NCBI RefSeq assembly: GCF_003063645.1
Contig: NZ_NESJ01000001.1
Location: 1 to 64,000 of the forward strand
Direction of reading: 5' to 3'
DNA: 64,000 nucleotides
Source: Limnohabitans sp. 2KL-51
GTDB lineage: Bacteria; Pseudomonadota; Gammaproteobacteria; Burkholderiales; Burkholderiaceae_C
Shown: in pieces, positions 17,341-26,075 of the stretch
How the letters are laid out: every line of letters starts with the position of its first letter
Position numbering within the stretch: the stretch's first letter is position 1
The notes under the pieces: model-generated
The model's input: only the letters and a program-made list of their open reading frames with translations
What the model was told of the DNA's origin: nothing
The model's database searches: none
Position numbers and translations under genes: made by a program

Positions 17341-18399
17341 TCAGCTCAAAAGGGCCTGGGCAAACTCGCGGGCATTGAAGGTTTCCAGGTCTTCCAGCTT
17401 CTCACCCACGCCGATGAAATAGACAGGAATCGGCTTTTCGCGGGCAATGGCGCACAGCACGCCGCCCTTGGCGGTGCCGTCCAGCTTGGTGACGATCAGG
17501 CCCGTGAGGCCCAGTGTGTCGTCAAAGGCCTTGACCTGGGCCAAGGCGTTTTGGCCGGTGTTGCCGTCGATCACCAGCAGCACCTCGTGCGGCGCCGTGC
17601 CATCGGCCTTTTGCACCACGCGCTTGATCTTTTTCAGCTCTTCCATCAGGTGCGTTTGGGTGGGCAGGCGGCCTGCGGTGTCGACCAGCACCACATCGCG
17701 GCCCCGGGCGCGGCCCGCGCTCACCGCGTCAAAGCTCACGGCGGCCGGGTCGCCGCCTTGCTGGCTGATGATCTCGACCGTGTTGCGGGTGGCCCAAACA
17801 GCCAGTTGCTCCTTGGCCGCAGCGCGGAAGGTGTCGGCGGCGGCCAGCAGCACGGTCAGGCCTTCGTCGGCCAGGTGCTTGGTCAGTTTGCCAATGGAAG
17901 TGGTTTTGCCTGCGCCGTTCACGCCCGCCACCATGATCACGGTGGGCTTGTGGTCACCAATGGTCAAGGGTTTTTGCAGGGGTTGCAGTAAGTCGGTGAT
18001 GGCGTCGGCCAGCAGGGTTTTGACCTGCGACGGCTCGGTGGCTTTGGACTCTTTGACGCGGCGTTTGAGGTCTTGCAGCAAATGCTCGGTGGCTTTGACG
18101 CCGGTATCGGCCAACAGCAACGCGGTTTCCAGTTCTTCGTACAGGTCATCGTCAATGCGCGTGCCGGTGAAGACGGTGGTGATGCTGGAGCCGGTTTTGC
18201 GCAGGCCCGCTTTCAGGCGCCCCAGCCAGCCCTGGCGGGTGGCTGGGGCGGGTTCAGGTTGCGTGGGCAATGGCGAAGACGTGGGCGCTGGCGTGGGCGT
18301 GGTCGTTACTGCAACAGGCTGTGCCAAAGGGGGCGCAGGCGTCACGGGAGGCGATGGCACCTCGACCGGGGGGGATTTTTTTTTGAAGAAACTGAACAT
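17341..18399 (-). CDS. ftsY: Signal recognition particle receptor FtsY
   Basis: This 352-residue GTPase is the membrane-associated SRP receptor that docks ribosomes making membrane proteins. An acidic/Pro-rich A region (residues 8-60, many P, A, T) precedes the NG domain. GTPase motifs are GVNGAGKTTSIGKLTKHLA (G1), DTFRAAAKEQL, VLVDTAGRLPTQTHLMEEL (G3) and VTKLDGTAKGG (G4). The N-terminal A region is Pro-rich and shorter than in E. coli. The start at 18399 is 28 bases from the divergent M16 peptidase gene. Confidence 0.96.
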   Translation of the reverse strand: MFSFFKKKSPPVEVPSPPVTPAPPLAQPVAVTTTPTPAPTSSPLPTQPEPAPATRQGWLGRLKAGLRKTGSSITTVFTGTRIDDDLYEELETALLLADTGVKATEHLLQDLKRRVKESKATEPSQVKTLLADAITDLLQPLQKPLTIGDHKPTVIMVAGVNGAGKTTSIGKLTKHLADEGLTVLLAAADTFRAAAKEQLAVWATRNTVEIISQQGGDPAAVSFDAVSAGRARGRDVVLVDTAGRLPTQTHLMEELKKIKRVVQKADGTAPHEVLLVIDGNTGQNALAQVKAFDDTLGLTGLIVTKLDGTAKGGVLCAIAREKPIPVYFIGVGEKLEDLETFNAREFAQALLS

Positions 18400-18427
18400 G
18401 GCGTGGATTTCAAGGATCATGCATTCT

Positions 18428-19870
18428 ATGAAACCAAACTTTCTCTTGGCACTTTCTTTGGCCACCGCCTTGCTGGCCACGGCTTGGAACGCCTCAGCGC
18501 AGGCCTCCCAAGGGTTGCCCAGCGCCTTAGCACCGTCTGGCCAACCCGCGCAGGCCCAAGTTCACACCTTCACCCTGGCCAATGGCATGGTGCTGTGGGT
18601 CAAGCCCGACCGGCGCGCCCCCACGGCGGTGCACATGGTTTGGTTGCGTGTGGGTTCCATGGACGAGGTGGACGGCACCAGCGGCGTGGCCCATGTGCTG
18701 GAGCACATGCTATTCAAAGGCACGCCCACTCTGGCTGTGGGGGAGTTTTCAAGACGCGTGGCCGCTTTGGGTGGGCGAGAAAACGCCTTCACCGCCAAGG
18801 ACTACACCGGTTACTACCAGCAAATCCCTTCCAACCAACTCGAAGCCGTGATGCGCCTGGAGTCGGACCGCTTTGCCAACAACCAGTGGCCCGATGCCGA
18901 GTTCGCCAAAGAGCTGGAGGTGGTGAAGGAAGAGCGCCGCCTGCGCACCGACGACAACCCCCGTGCCCAGTTGCACGAAATGCTCTCGGCCACCGCTTTG
19001 TCGGCTTCGCCCTACCGCCGCCCCATCGTGGGCTGGATGAGCGATCTGGAGGCCATGACGGCGCAAGACGCCCGCGACTTTTACCGCAAGTGGTACACCC
19101 CGGCCAACGCGGTGGTGGTGGTGGCCGGTGATGTCGACCCGCTGCAAGTCAAGGCGCTGGCTGAAAAGTATTACGGCAGCATCCCGACCCGCGCCGTGCC
19201 CGATCGCAAACCCCGGGACGAGCCCGCGCAGCAAGGCCTGCGCCGCCTCGAATTCAAAGCCCCTGCCGAGCAGTCATATGTGGCGCTCGCCTTCAAAGTG
19301 CCGCGCCTGTCCAGCTTGGCGGTCACGCCTGAGCACGACGACGCCTTGGCTTTGACGGTGTTGGCGGCTGTGCTCGATGGTTACAGTGGCGCGCGTCTGG
19401 ACCGTGCCCTGACCCAGGGCGACAACCGCCTGGCCGACAGCGCCGGGGCCTACAACGGCCTCATGGGCCGGGGTCCGCAGTTCTTTTACCTCGAAGGTGT
19501 GCCCGCCAAAGGCCAAACACCACAAGCACTCGAAGCTGCCTTGCGCGCACAAGTGCAGCGCGTGGCCACCGAAGGCGTGAACGAGGCTGAGCTGCAGCGC
19601 GTGAAAACCCAATGGGTGGCCAGCGAAATCTACAAACTGGACTCGGTGTTCAACCAGGCCCGTGAACTGGGCGTGGCCTGGACGCTGGGTTTGCCGCCCG
19701 ATTACGGGGCGCAACTGATCGCCCGCTTGCGCCAAGTCACGCCGGCTCAGGTGCAGGCCGTGGCGCAAAAATATTTTGGTGACGACAGCCTCACCGTGGC
19801 CACCTTGCTGCCTCAGCCTTCGTCGGGCCAGCCCCGAGCACGTCGCGCCGCGCCGGGTGCCCGCCATTGA
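18428..19870 (+). CDS. M16 family zinc peptidase (catalytic partner)
   Basis: This 480-residue secreted peptidase has a signal peptide (residues 1-25, ending AWNASAQA) and an M16 domain with the inverted zinc motif HVLEHMLFKG, where HxxEH supplies two His ligands and the base, and the distal Glu lies in ELEVVKEERR. It resembles the active subunit of paired processing-type peptidases (PqqL/YmxG-like). The second M16 gene directly downstream lacks this motif, so the two probably form a heterodimer. A frame extension back to 17447 is antisense to ftsY and rejected. Confidence 0.9.
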   Translation: MKPNFLLALSLATALLATAWNASAQASQGLPSALAPSGQPAQAQVHTFTLANGMVLWVKPDRRAPTAVHMVWLRVGSMDEVDGTSGVAHVLEHMLFKGTPTLAVGEFSRRVAALGGRENAFTAKDYTGYYQQIPSNQLEAVMRLESDRFANNQWPDAEFAKELEVVKEERRLRTDDNPRAQLHEMLSATALSASPYRRPIVGWMSDLEAMTAQDARDFYRKWYTPANAVVVVAGDVDPLQVKALAEKYYGSIPTRAVPDRKPRDEPAQQGLRRLEFKAPAEQSYVALAFKVPRLSSLAVTPEHDDALALTVLAAVLDGYSGARLDRALTQGDNRLADSAGAYNGLMGRGPQFFYLEGVPAKGQTPQALEAALRAQVQRVATEGVNEAELQRVKTQWVASEIYKLDSVFNQARELGVAWTLGLPPDYGAQLIARLRQVTPAQVQAVAQKYFGDDSLTVATLLPQPSSGQPRARRAAPGARH

Positions 19871-19884
19871 TCCGCGCTCATCCC

Positions 19885-21279
19885 ATGAAAGTCCCACACC
19901 CCATGTTCTTGATGCCATCCTTGTCCATGACCACACGGGCTTTGCGGCGTTCAGCTTTGGTGCTGGCCTGCTGGGGCGCGGTGGGCTGGGCACACGCGTC
20001 CTTGCCCATCCAACACTGGACCCAGCCCAGCGGTGCGCGCGTGTTCTTGGTCGAGAGCCACGCCATTCCCATGGTCGATGTGCAAATCGACATCGACGCG
20101 GGCAGCCGCCGCGACCCGGCCGCGCAGGCGGGCCTGGCCTCGGTCATGTCGGGGCAAATGGCCAATGGCACCCGTGCCGATCCGCAAGGCCAAGGCCCGT
20201 ACCCCCAGGCCCTGGATGAAAACCAGATTGGCGAAGCCTGGGCTGATTTGGGTGCCAGTTTTGGGGGCAGTGCGGGCGGTGACCGCATGAGCTTTGGCCT
20301 GCGCAGCCTGAGCTACCCGGACCTGCTGGACAAAGCGGTCGCCTTGGCCGCACGTCAAATGGCGCACCCGGCTTTTCCTGAAGCCATGTGGCTGCGGGAC
20401 CGTGAACGCACCAGCGCGTCCATCCGCGAATCGCTGACCAAGCCCGGCACCGTGGTGCAGCAGCGCTTTGCGCAGGCGGTATACGGCGCGCACCCCTACG
20501 GTTTTCGGGCCACACCCGAGACCCTCTCACGCATCGGCGTGCAAGACCTTAAAAATCTGCACGCCCAAGCTTTGCGCGCTTGCCGCGCCACGGTGAGTGT
20601 CGTGGGGGCTTTGACCCGCGCCCAAGCCGACGCCTTGGTGCAGCGCCTGCTGGCGCAGTGGCCCCGTGAATCAGGCTGCCCCAGCTTGCCACCCGTGCCC
20701 GAAGTGGCCCCTTTGGCGGCACCGCAAAACCTGAACCTGCCCTTTGACTCGGCCCAGGCCCATGTGCTGATCGGCCAGCCCGGCTACAAACGCACCGACC
20801 CCGACTTCTTTGCCCTGCTGGTGGGCAACCACATTTTGGGCGGTGGGGGCTTTGTCTCGCGCCTGACCGAGCAGGTGCGTGAAAAACGCGGCCTGAGCTA
20901 CAGCGTCTACAGCGGTTTTGCGCCTGGCTTGCACGCCGGGGCTTTCACGGTGGGGCTGCAAACCCGCCCTGACCAAGCCACGCAAGCCGTGGCTGTGGCG
21001 CAAGAGGTGGTGCAAGACTTTGTGCGCCAAGGCCCGACCGAGGCCGAGCTGCAAGCGGCCAAATCCAACCTGGTGGGCGGCTTTGCGTTGCGCATCGACA
21101 GCAACCGCAAGCTGCTGGACAACGTGGCCAACATCGCCTGGAATCGGCTGCCGCTGGACTACCTGAGCAACTGGACTCGGCAAATCGAGCGCGTCAGCGC
21201 CGCCGATATTCAACGCGCTATGGCCCGGGTGTTGCAGCCCGAGCGCATGGTCACCGTGGTGGTGGGCGCAGCGCCCTGA
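19885..21279 (+). CDS. M16 family peptidase-like protein (non-catalytic partner)
   Basis: This 464-residue protein has a signal-like N terminus (LVLACWGAVGWAHA) and the M16 fold but no HxxEH zinc motif; the equivalent region reads AGLASVMSGQMANGT. It keeps the C-terminal substrate-contact segment VREKRGLSYSVYSGFAPGLH, including the Arg and Tyr residues that M16 beta subunits supply. This is the normal division of labour in paired M16 enzymes. The start at 19885 is 14 bases after the upstream gene; a TTG at 19867 overlapping that gene's stop is an alternative. Confidence 0.88.
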   Translation: MKVPHPMFLMPSLSMTTRALRRSALVLACWGAVGWAHASLPIQHWTQPSGARVFLVESHAIPMVDVQIDIDAGSRRDPAAQAGLASVMSGQMANGTRADPQGQGPYPQALDENQIGEAWADLGASFGGSAGGDRMSFGLRSLSYPDLLDKAVALAARQMAHPAFPEAMWLRDRERTSASIRESLTKPGTVVQQRFAQAVYGAHPYGFRATPETLSRIGVQDLKNLHAQALRACRATVSVVGALTRAQADALVQRLLAQWPRESGCPSLPPVPEVAPLAAPQNLNLPFDSAQAHVLIGQPGYKRTDPDFFALLVGNHILGGGGFVSRLTEQVREKRGLSYSVYSGFAPGLHAGAFTVGLQTRPDQATQAVAVAQEVVQDFVRQGPTEAELQAAKSNLVGGFALRIDSNRKLLDNVANIAWNRLPLDYLSNWTRQIERVSAADIQRAMARVLQPERMVTVVVGAAP

Positions 21280-21297
21280 TCGGGGCCTTTGGCCGGG

Positions 21298-21834
21298 TCA
21301 GATGTGCGCAGCAAATTGCGGCACATGCCGCATGTGCAGGCTCAGGCCCAAAGCCGCCATGTGGTTGCCGTTGCGTCCCAAAACCGTTTGCGCCAAGGGC
21401 AAAAAAGCCTGCTCTTCCAACTGGGCGTGGGCCTGGTAGCGCTGCACCATGGCCTGCAGTGCCAGCACATCGAGTGCTGTGTCCTGGCCCTTGGCTACTT
21501 TGCGCAAGCCTGACGCCAGCGAGGCCCAGAGTTTTTCCAAAGTCCGGTGGTCGTGGGTCAGTTGCTCGATCAGCGTATCCACCTGAAGGCGTTCGGCACC
21601 GGCTTGTGCGCTGTGGGCCACCGCCGGAAAGAGGTCTTTTTCTTCCTCGCTGTGGTGGCTGTGCAAGGCCTTGTCAAAAAAGGCCAAGGATTCGTTGGCA
21701 ATTTTTCGTGCCTGGGTCGCAGGCCCCAGCAAAGCAGGCAAATCGCCCAAGCGCGACAACTGCGCAAAGATGCTCAAGTGACAGTTGGCGAAATGCGTGA
21801 TCGGGGCGTTGGTGTCTTTGTCGCTGCTGTGCAT
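21298..21834 (-). CDS. Hemerythrin HHE-domain protein
   Basis: This 178-residue all-helical protein has the conserved iron-binding histidines and acidic residues of the HHE cation-binding family: HFANCHLSIF, ALHSHHSEEEKDLFP, LTHDHRTLEKLW and YQAHAQLEEQAFLPLA. Such proteins bind a non-heme di-iron centre and are linked to O2 or NO sensing or iron handling. The start at 21834 has AAGAGGAA upstream. A near-consensus FNR/ANR box lies about 100 bases upstream, which would fit low-oxygen induction. Confidence 0.88.
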   Translation of the reverse strand: MHSSDKDTNAPITHFANCHLSIFAQLSRLGDLPALLGPATQARKIANESLAFFDKALHSHHSEEEKDLFPAVAHSAQAGAERLQVDTLIEQLTHDHRTLEKLWASLASGLRKVAKGQDTALDVLALQAMVQRYQAHAQLEEQAFLPLAQTVLGRNGNHMAALGLSLHMRHVPQFAAHI

Positions 21835-21935
21835 GGGGTGTGTTCCTCTTGAAAAGGTAGGCTTCACTTTAAGGGGCTACATGCGCATTACCCAGTGCGA
21901 TCTGATCCGAAATTGATGTGCGTCATGCTGGGCTA

Positions 21936-21949
21936 TTGACCCAAATCAA
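21936..21949. promoter_or_regulatory. Putative FNR/ANR-type binding site
   Basis: The sequence TTGAC-CCAA-ATCAA differs by one base from the FNR consensus TTGAT-N4-ATCAA. It lies in the 240-bp gap between the hemerythrin gene (minus) and rsmD (plus), about 100 bases upstream of the hemerythrin start. A weaker TTGAT-N4-GTCAT lies at 21913-21926. I could not place a confident promoter next to it, so the regulated gene is inferred. Confidence 0.5.
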
Positions 21950-22074
21950 ACCCGGTTTAAACGGTTGAAAACCAGGTCATAGCGCAGGGCTGAGGTCAGT
22001 GCCTTGGGCAGCGCTGGGTGCGCATCGTATTGGGATCTGCTCAGCCCCTGTGCGCGCCTTTACACTTGCAGCCT

Positions 22075-22773
22075 ATGCCCTCATCCCCTTCCAAACGCGC
22101 ATCGAAAGACGGCGCTGCCCGCCACGCCGCCGCCAAAAAGCCCCAAAACCCGGTGCCCAAAGGCCCGCCCTCGCACGAGATCCGCATCATCGGCGGGCAG
22201 TGGCGGCGTACCCGACTGAAGGTGCTGGACAAACCCGGCTTGCGCCCCACGCCCGACCGGGTGCGCGAAACCTTGTTCAATTGGCTGGGTCAGGATCTGA
22301 GTGGCTGGCGCTGCGTAGACGCTTTTGCAGGCACCGGCGTGTTGGGTCTGGAGGCCGCTTCGCGTGGCTCGGCCCATGTGCTGATGGTCGAGCAAGACGC
22401 GGTTTTGGTGCGCGATTTGCAAGACAACGCCACCCGCCTGAAAGCCAACATGGTGAGCGTGCAGCGCGGCGACGCGGTGAGCACTTTGGGCCGTTTGCCT
22501 GCGGGCAGTGTGGATCTGGTCTTCATCGACCCGCCTTTTGATGGACCCTGGTTTGAGCCTGCTTTGAAAGCCGCCGCCCGGGCCGTGCCTGTGGGCGGTT
22601 GGATTTACCTGGAAGCGCCTGTGGCCTGGCCTGCCGAGGCGCTGGCGGCTTTGGGCCTGCAGTGCGAGCGCCACCTCAAAGCGGGTGCGGTGCATGCGCA
22701 CTTGTTGCAACGGGTCAGCCCTGAATCTGCCCCCACCTGTATTGCCATCCCTGCTGAAGGAGACACGCCATGA
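22075..22773 (+). CDS. rsmD: 16S rRNA (guanine(966)-N2)-methyltransferase
   Basis: This 232-residue enzyme methylates G966 of 16S rRNA with S-adenosylmethionine. The family start IRIIGGQWRRTRL, the PTPDRVRETLFNWL motif, the SAM loop DAFAGTGVLGLEAASRG and the catalytic IDPPFDGPWFE are all visible. About 35 extra basic and Pro-rich residues precede the conserved core. The start at 22075 was chosen; a start at 22018 would add 19 unrelated residues. The stop overlaps the coaD start by four bases, a common rsmD-coaD pairing. Confidence 0.95.
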   Translation: MPSSPSKRASKDGAARHAAAKKPQNPVPKGPPSHEIRIIGGQWRRTRLKVLDKPGLRPTPDRVRETLFNWLGQDLSGWRCVDAFAGTGVLGLEAASRGSAHVLMVEQDAVLVRDLQDNATRLKANMVSVQRGDAVSTLGRLPAGSVDLVFIDPPFDGPWFEPALKAAARAVPVGGWIYLEAPVAWPAEALAALGLQCERHLKAGAVHAHLLQRVSPESAPTCIAIPAEGDTP

Positions 22774-23288
22774 GCCGATCTGCCAACAACCCTGTGACCG
22801 CTGTTGTCACAGCCGTTTATTCGGGCACCTTTGACCCTCTCACGCTGGGCCATGAAGACGCGATCCGCCGTGCCGCGCAAATGTTTGACAAGGTCATCAT
22901 TGCCGTGGCCGTGGCGCACCACAAAAAAACCGTGTTCAGCTTGGACGAGCGCGTGTCCCTGGCGCAAGCCGCGCTGGCCGATTGCCCGAACGTCAAGGCG
23001 CTGCCGTTTGATGGCCTGATCGTCGAGTTTGTGCGGGCGCAACATGCGCAGGTGATCGTGCGTGGTCTGCGTTCAGTGACCGACTACGACTACGAAACCC
23101 AAATGTCGGGCATGAACCGTCATCTGGCGCCTGAAATCGACACGGTTTTTCTGCACACCAGCGCAGGCGTGCAGCACATCAGCAGCACCTTGGTGCGCGA
23201 AATCGCCAAGCTCGGCGGCGATGTGTCGGGTTTGGTATCGGCCCCGGTGCTCAACGCCTTGCAGGCCAAGGTCGCCACCAAGCATTGA
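22770..23288 (+). CDS. coaD: Pantetheine-phosphate adenylyltransferase
   Basis: This 172-residue nucleotidyltransferase makes dephospho-CoA from 4'-phosphopantetheine and ATP, the penultimate step of CoA synthesis. It shows AVYSGTFDPLTLGHEDAIRR with the TxGH-type ATP site, VIVRGLRSVTDYDYE and HISSTLVREIAKLGGDVSG. The first ten residues are an extension relative to most homologues. It is translationally coupled to rsmD. Confidence 0.96.
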   Translation: MSRSANNPVTAVVTAVYSGTFDPLTLGHEDAIRRAAQMFDKVIIAVAVAHHKKTVFSLDERVSLAQAALADCPNVKALPFDGLIVEFVRAQHAQVIVRGLRSVTDYDYETQMSGMNRHLAPEIDTVFLHTSAGVQHISSTLVREIAKLGGDVSGLVSAPVLNALQAKVATKH

Positions 23289-23291
23289 GAC

Positions 23292-25085
23292 TCAAATCTC
23301 CGCGCCTTCCACCAGAAAGCGCACCCGCTTTTGCCCTTGCCATTCATCGGCATCCAGGCGGTAGGCCAATTTCACCCGTGCAGGCAGTGGCTCGGTGCGG
23401 CCAAACCAGATGCCGTCGACCGGCTGGCCTTGGTGCTTCATCTTGAGCGACAGGTGTTTCTCACCCACCAAGCGCTGCGACACGATCTCGATCTCTTCGC
23501 AAAACACGGGTGGCGCAAAGCCTTGGCCCCAGACCTCGTGGTGCAGCATCTCCACCAGGTCCACCCGGCGGTATTCGGCAGGCAGCGGGCCGTCGGTTTC
23601 CAGGCGGCGTTGCAGCGTGGAGGCGTCCAGCCATTCCATGGCCACCTGGTTCAGCGTTTCCTCAAACACATCGAGGTGTTCTTCGGCGATGGTGCAACCT
23701 GCCGCCATGGCGTGACCGCCAAAACGCAGCAGCACACCCGGGGCGCGTTTGGCCACGAGGTCGAGCGCATCGCGCAAATGGAATCCCGCAATCGAGCGGC
23801 CTGAACCTTTGAGTTCGTGCTCTTTGCCCGGTGCGCTGCTGGCCGCGAACACAAAGGTGGGGCGGTGCAGCTTGTCCTTGATGCGCGAGGCCACGATGCC
23901 GACCACACCTTCGTGAAAATCCGGGTCGAACACACAAATGGCGGGCGGCGGCTCGTCGCCTTCGTCAAACAATGACTCAGCCATTTCCATGGCCATTTCG
24001 CGCATGTCGCCCTCAATCACGCGGCGCTCGCGGTTGATGGCGTCCAGCTGTTTGGCCAGCTCGTCGGCGCGGCCTGCGTCGTCGGTCAACAGACATTCGA
24101 TGCCCAGTGTCATGTCGGCCAAGCGGCCTGCGGCATTGATGCGCGGCCCCAAGGCAAAACCAAAGTCAAACGTGGTGGCCTTGGCGGTTTCGCGGCTGGC
24201 GGCGCGCATCAGCGCCGACATGCCGGGGGGCAGCGCGCCTGCACGCACGCGGCGCAGGCCTTGCGCCACCAGGCGGCGGTTGTTCGCATCGAGCTTCACC
24301 ACGTCGGCCACGGTGCCCAAAGCCACCAGGGGCAGCAGGGCGTCGAGGCGCGGCTGAGGACGTGCCCCCACGCTCCCCACTTCGTGTGGTTCGCTGCCCC
24401 CCGAGGGGGTGCTCGCCAGCTTGGGGCGGCCCGGCGCTGGCTCGGTGGCGTCAAACACGCCGCGCTGGCGCAGCTCAGCGCGCAGGGCCAGCAGCACATA
24501 AAACATCACGCCCACACCGGCGATGGATTTGCTGGTGAAGCTGCAGCCGGGTTGGTTGGGGTTGACGATGACCTCTGCTGTGGGCAGTTCGCTGCCCGGC
24601 AAATGGTGGTCGGTCACCAGCACCTGCAAACCCAGGGATTGGGCCGCTTGCACGCCCGCCACGCTGGCGATGCCGTTGTCCACGGTGATCAACACATCGG
24701 CGCCTTGCGCGTGCACCCGTTCGGCAATGGGTGGGGTCAGGCCGTAGCCGTCCACTACCCGGTCGGGCACCAGGTAACTCACGTTCTGTGCCCCCAACAT
24801 GCGCAAACCGCGCACGCCCACGGCGCAGGCGGTCGCCCCATCGCAGTCGTAATCGGCCACGATGCACAGGCGCTTGTTTTGCGCGATGGCGTCGGCCAAC
24901 ATCTTCGCTGCTTCGTGCGTGCCCAACATGCTTGCCGGGGGCAGCAGCAGGTTCAGTGCGTCGTCGAGTTCGTCTTTAGACAACACGCCACGGGCGGCAT
25001 ACAGGCGGGCCAGCAGCGGGTGGATGCCCGCTTGTTCCAGCGCCCAGGCGCTGCGGGGGGGCACATCTCGGGTGAACAAATTCAT
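23292..25085 (-). CDS. recJ: Single-stranded-DNA-specific exonuclease RecJ with a repeat-derived insert
   Basis: This 597-residue 5'-3' exonuclease acts in recombination and mismatch or base-excision repair. The DHH phosphoesterase motifs are intact: VADYDCDGATACAVG, ITVDNGIASVAG, VLVTDHHLPGSELP. Downstream are the DHHA1 motif LRFGGHAMAAGCTI and a C-terminal OB-type region. Residues about 213-241 form an extra low-complexity stretch (GRPKLASTPSGGSEPHEVG and neighbours) between GVFDA and QPRLDALLPLVALG, segments that adjoin in normal RecJ. The DNA of this stretch looks like a Comamonadaceae palindromic repeat inserted in frame. All catalytic motifs lie outside it, so the enzyme is probably active. 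Confidence 0.95.
   Translation of the reverse strand: MNLFTRDVPPRSAWALEQAGIHPLLARLYAARGVLSKDELDDALNLLLPPASMLGTHEAAKMLADAIAQNKRLCIVADYDCDGATACAVGVRGLRMLGAQNVSYLVPDRVVDGYGLTPPIAERVHAQGADVLITVDNGIASVAGVQAAQSLGLQVLVTDHHLPGSELPTAEVIVNPNQPGCSFTSKSIAGVGVMFYVLLALRAELRQRGVFDATEPAPGRPKLASTPSGGSEPHEVGSVGARPQPRLDALLPLVALGTVADVVKLDANNRRLVAQGLRRVRAGALPPGMSALMRAASRETAKATTFDFGFALGPRINAAGRLADMTLGIECLLTDDAGRADELAKQLDAINRERRVIEGDMREMAMEMAESLFDEGDEPPPAICVFDPDFHEGVVGIVASRIKDKLHRPTFVFAASSAPGKEHELKGSGRSIAGFHLRDALDLVAKRAPGVLLRFGGHAMAAGCTIAEEHLDVFEETLNQVAMEWLDASTLQRRLETDGPLPAEYRRVDLVEMLHHEVWGQGFAPPVFCEEIEIVSQRLVGEKHLSLKMKHQGQPVDGIWFGRTEPLPARVKLAYRLDADEWQGQKRVRFLVEGAEI
24361..24450 (-). repeat. Palindromic intergenic-type repeat inserted in recJ
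   Basis: This stretch of about 90 bp contains a GCCCCCCGAGGGGGTGC palindrome core with GC-rich flanks (CGCTCCCC on one side, TTGGGGCGGCCCGG on the other). From memory it matches a high-copy intergenic element of Comamonadaceae. Here it lies inside recJ and its length keeps the reading frame open. No second copy of the core is visible in the window. Confidence 0.65.
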
Positions 25086-25103
25086 GGGGGTTTCAAGGAG
25101 AGT

Positions 25104-26054
25104 TCAGGATGCAATGAGGGCTTGGAGTGCCGTTGCAGGGGTGGGTTTGTTGAACAGGCGGCTGATCCGCTGGTGCCAAGCCAAAGGTGCGGCCGTGTAA
25201 GTGTGGGCCGTGTGTTCGCTGCACAGGCTGAGCGTGCCTTGGCCGGTGGCTTTGACGTGCTGCAACAAGTCGGCCACGGCACTGGCATCGAGTTGTTGCC
25301 AAGCTTGCTGCCAGGCCTGCGCTTGACCGTGCAAGGCGGCTGATCGCAAGGCTATTGAAACGGTCACTGAGGGCGAAGCCGGCACCGGGCCAGTGACGGG
25401 CAGCGTGCCCGCACCGTGCAGCCAAAAGGCGTTGACGGTGTATTGCTTGCGCGCATCGCGGGCGTCGTTGACCGGGTGGTTGTACAGCAGCATCTGCATC
25501 TCGCTTTGCAGGCGTTGCAGCGGCCGGGCAGCGGGGTGGTCGGGCAGCCAGTCTTTGACGTTTTGGCCGATCACCCGGTCAAGCGATGGGGTGGGCAAAT
25601 CGGCCAGCATCGCCCCTTGGGCGTGCCACAGCAAGGCGCTGTGCCAAGTCACTTGCAAGCCGTCTTCTTGCAAAAACGGTTGCATGGCCTGCAACAGTTG
25701 CTGCGACTCTTCGTCCGACAGATGCAAATGCGCTGGGTCGGCCATGACCACTTGGTCCATGCCGACTTGCCAGTGGCAGGGCGTCATCCAGGCTTGGGGC
25801 GCATTGCGTGGGTGGCCTTGTTGCGTTTGGTGCCAAGCGGCCCAAGGTAGGGCCGAGGCCGCAGGGGGCCATCCCAGAGCCTGGGCGTGCAGGCGTTCGT
25901 GCGGCAAGTGCAGCGGTGCGGTTTCATGGTCTTGCAGCACTTGCTGGCGCTGCATCAGGCCCAGCAAGGCTTGCAAATTCGGCAGCTGCAAATCGGCCCA
26001 AATCTCAGGGCTGTTGAGGGCTTGGCTGGCGGCGTAGGGAATGATCAAGTGCAT
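25104..26054 (-). CDS. RpfE-like / phosphoglycerate-mutase-related regulatory protein
   Basis: This 316-residue protein starts MHLIIPYAASQALN, as in the COG4255 family annotated as RpfE or as a phosphoglycerate-mutase-like protein. It shows MTPCHWQVGMDQVVMADPAHLHLSDEE and a long Gln- and Leu-rich helical C-terminal half, and lacks the metal-binding motifs of true alkaline-phosphatase-fold mutases. Members occur beside recJ in Xanthomonas and several betaproteobacteria, and the same adjacency is seen here with an 18-base gap. Biochemical function is unknown. Confidence 0.72.
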   Translation of the reverse strand: MHLIIPYAASQALNSPEIWADLQLPNLQALLGLMQRQQVLQDHETAPLHLPHERLHAQALGWPPAASALPWAAWHQTQQGHPRNAPQAWMTPCHWQVGMDQVVMADPAHLHLSDEESQQLLQAMQPFLQEDGLQVTWHSALLWHAQGAMLADLPTPSLDRVIGQNVKDWLPDHPAARPLQRLQSEMQMLLYNHPVNDARDARKQYTVNAFWLHGAGTLPVTGPVPASPSVTVSIALRSAALHGQAQAWQQAWQQLDASAVADLLQHVKATGQGTLSLCSEHTAHTYTAAPLAWHQRISRLFNKPTPATALQALIAS

Positions 26055-26075
26055 GGGCCAGATGAAACTTGGGTT

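Noticed and set aside
17447..18427. N-terminal extension of the first M16 peptidase back to 17447
   Set aside because: This part is antisense to ftsY. The signal peptide begins at 18428, giving a normal family length.
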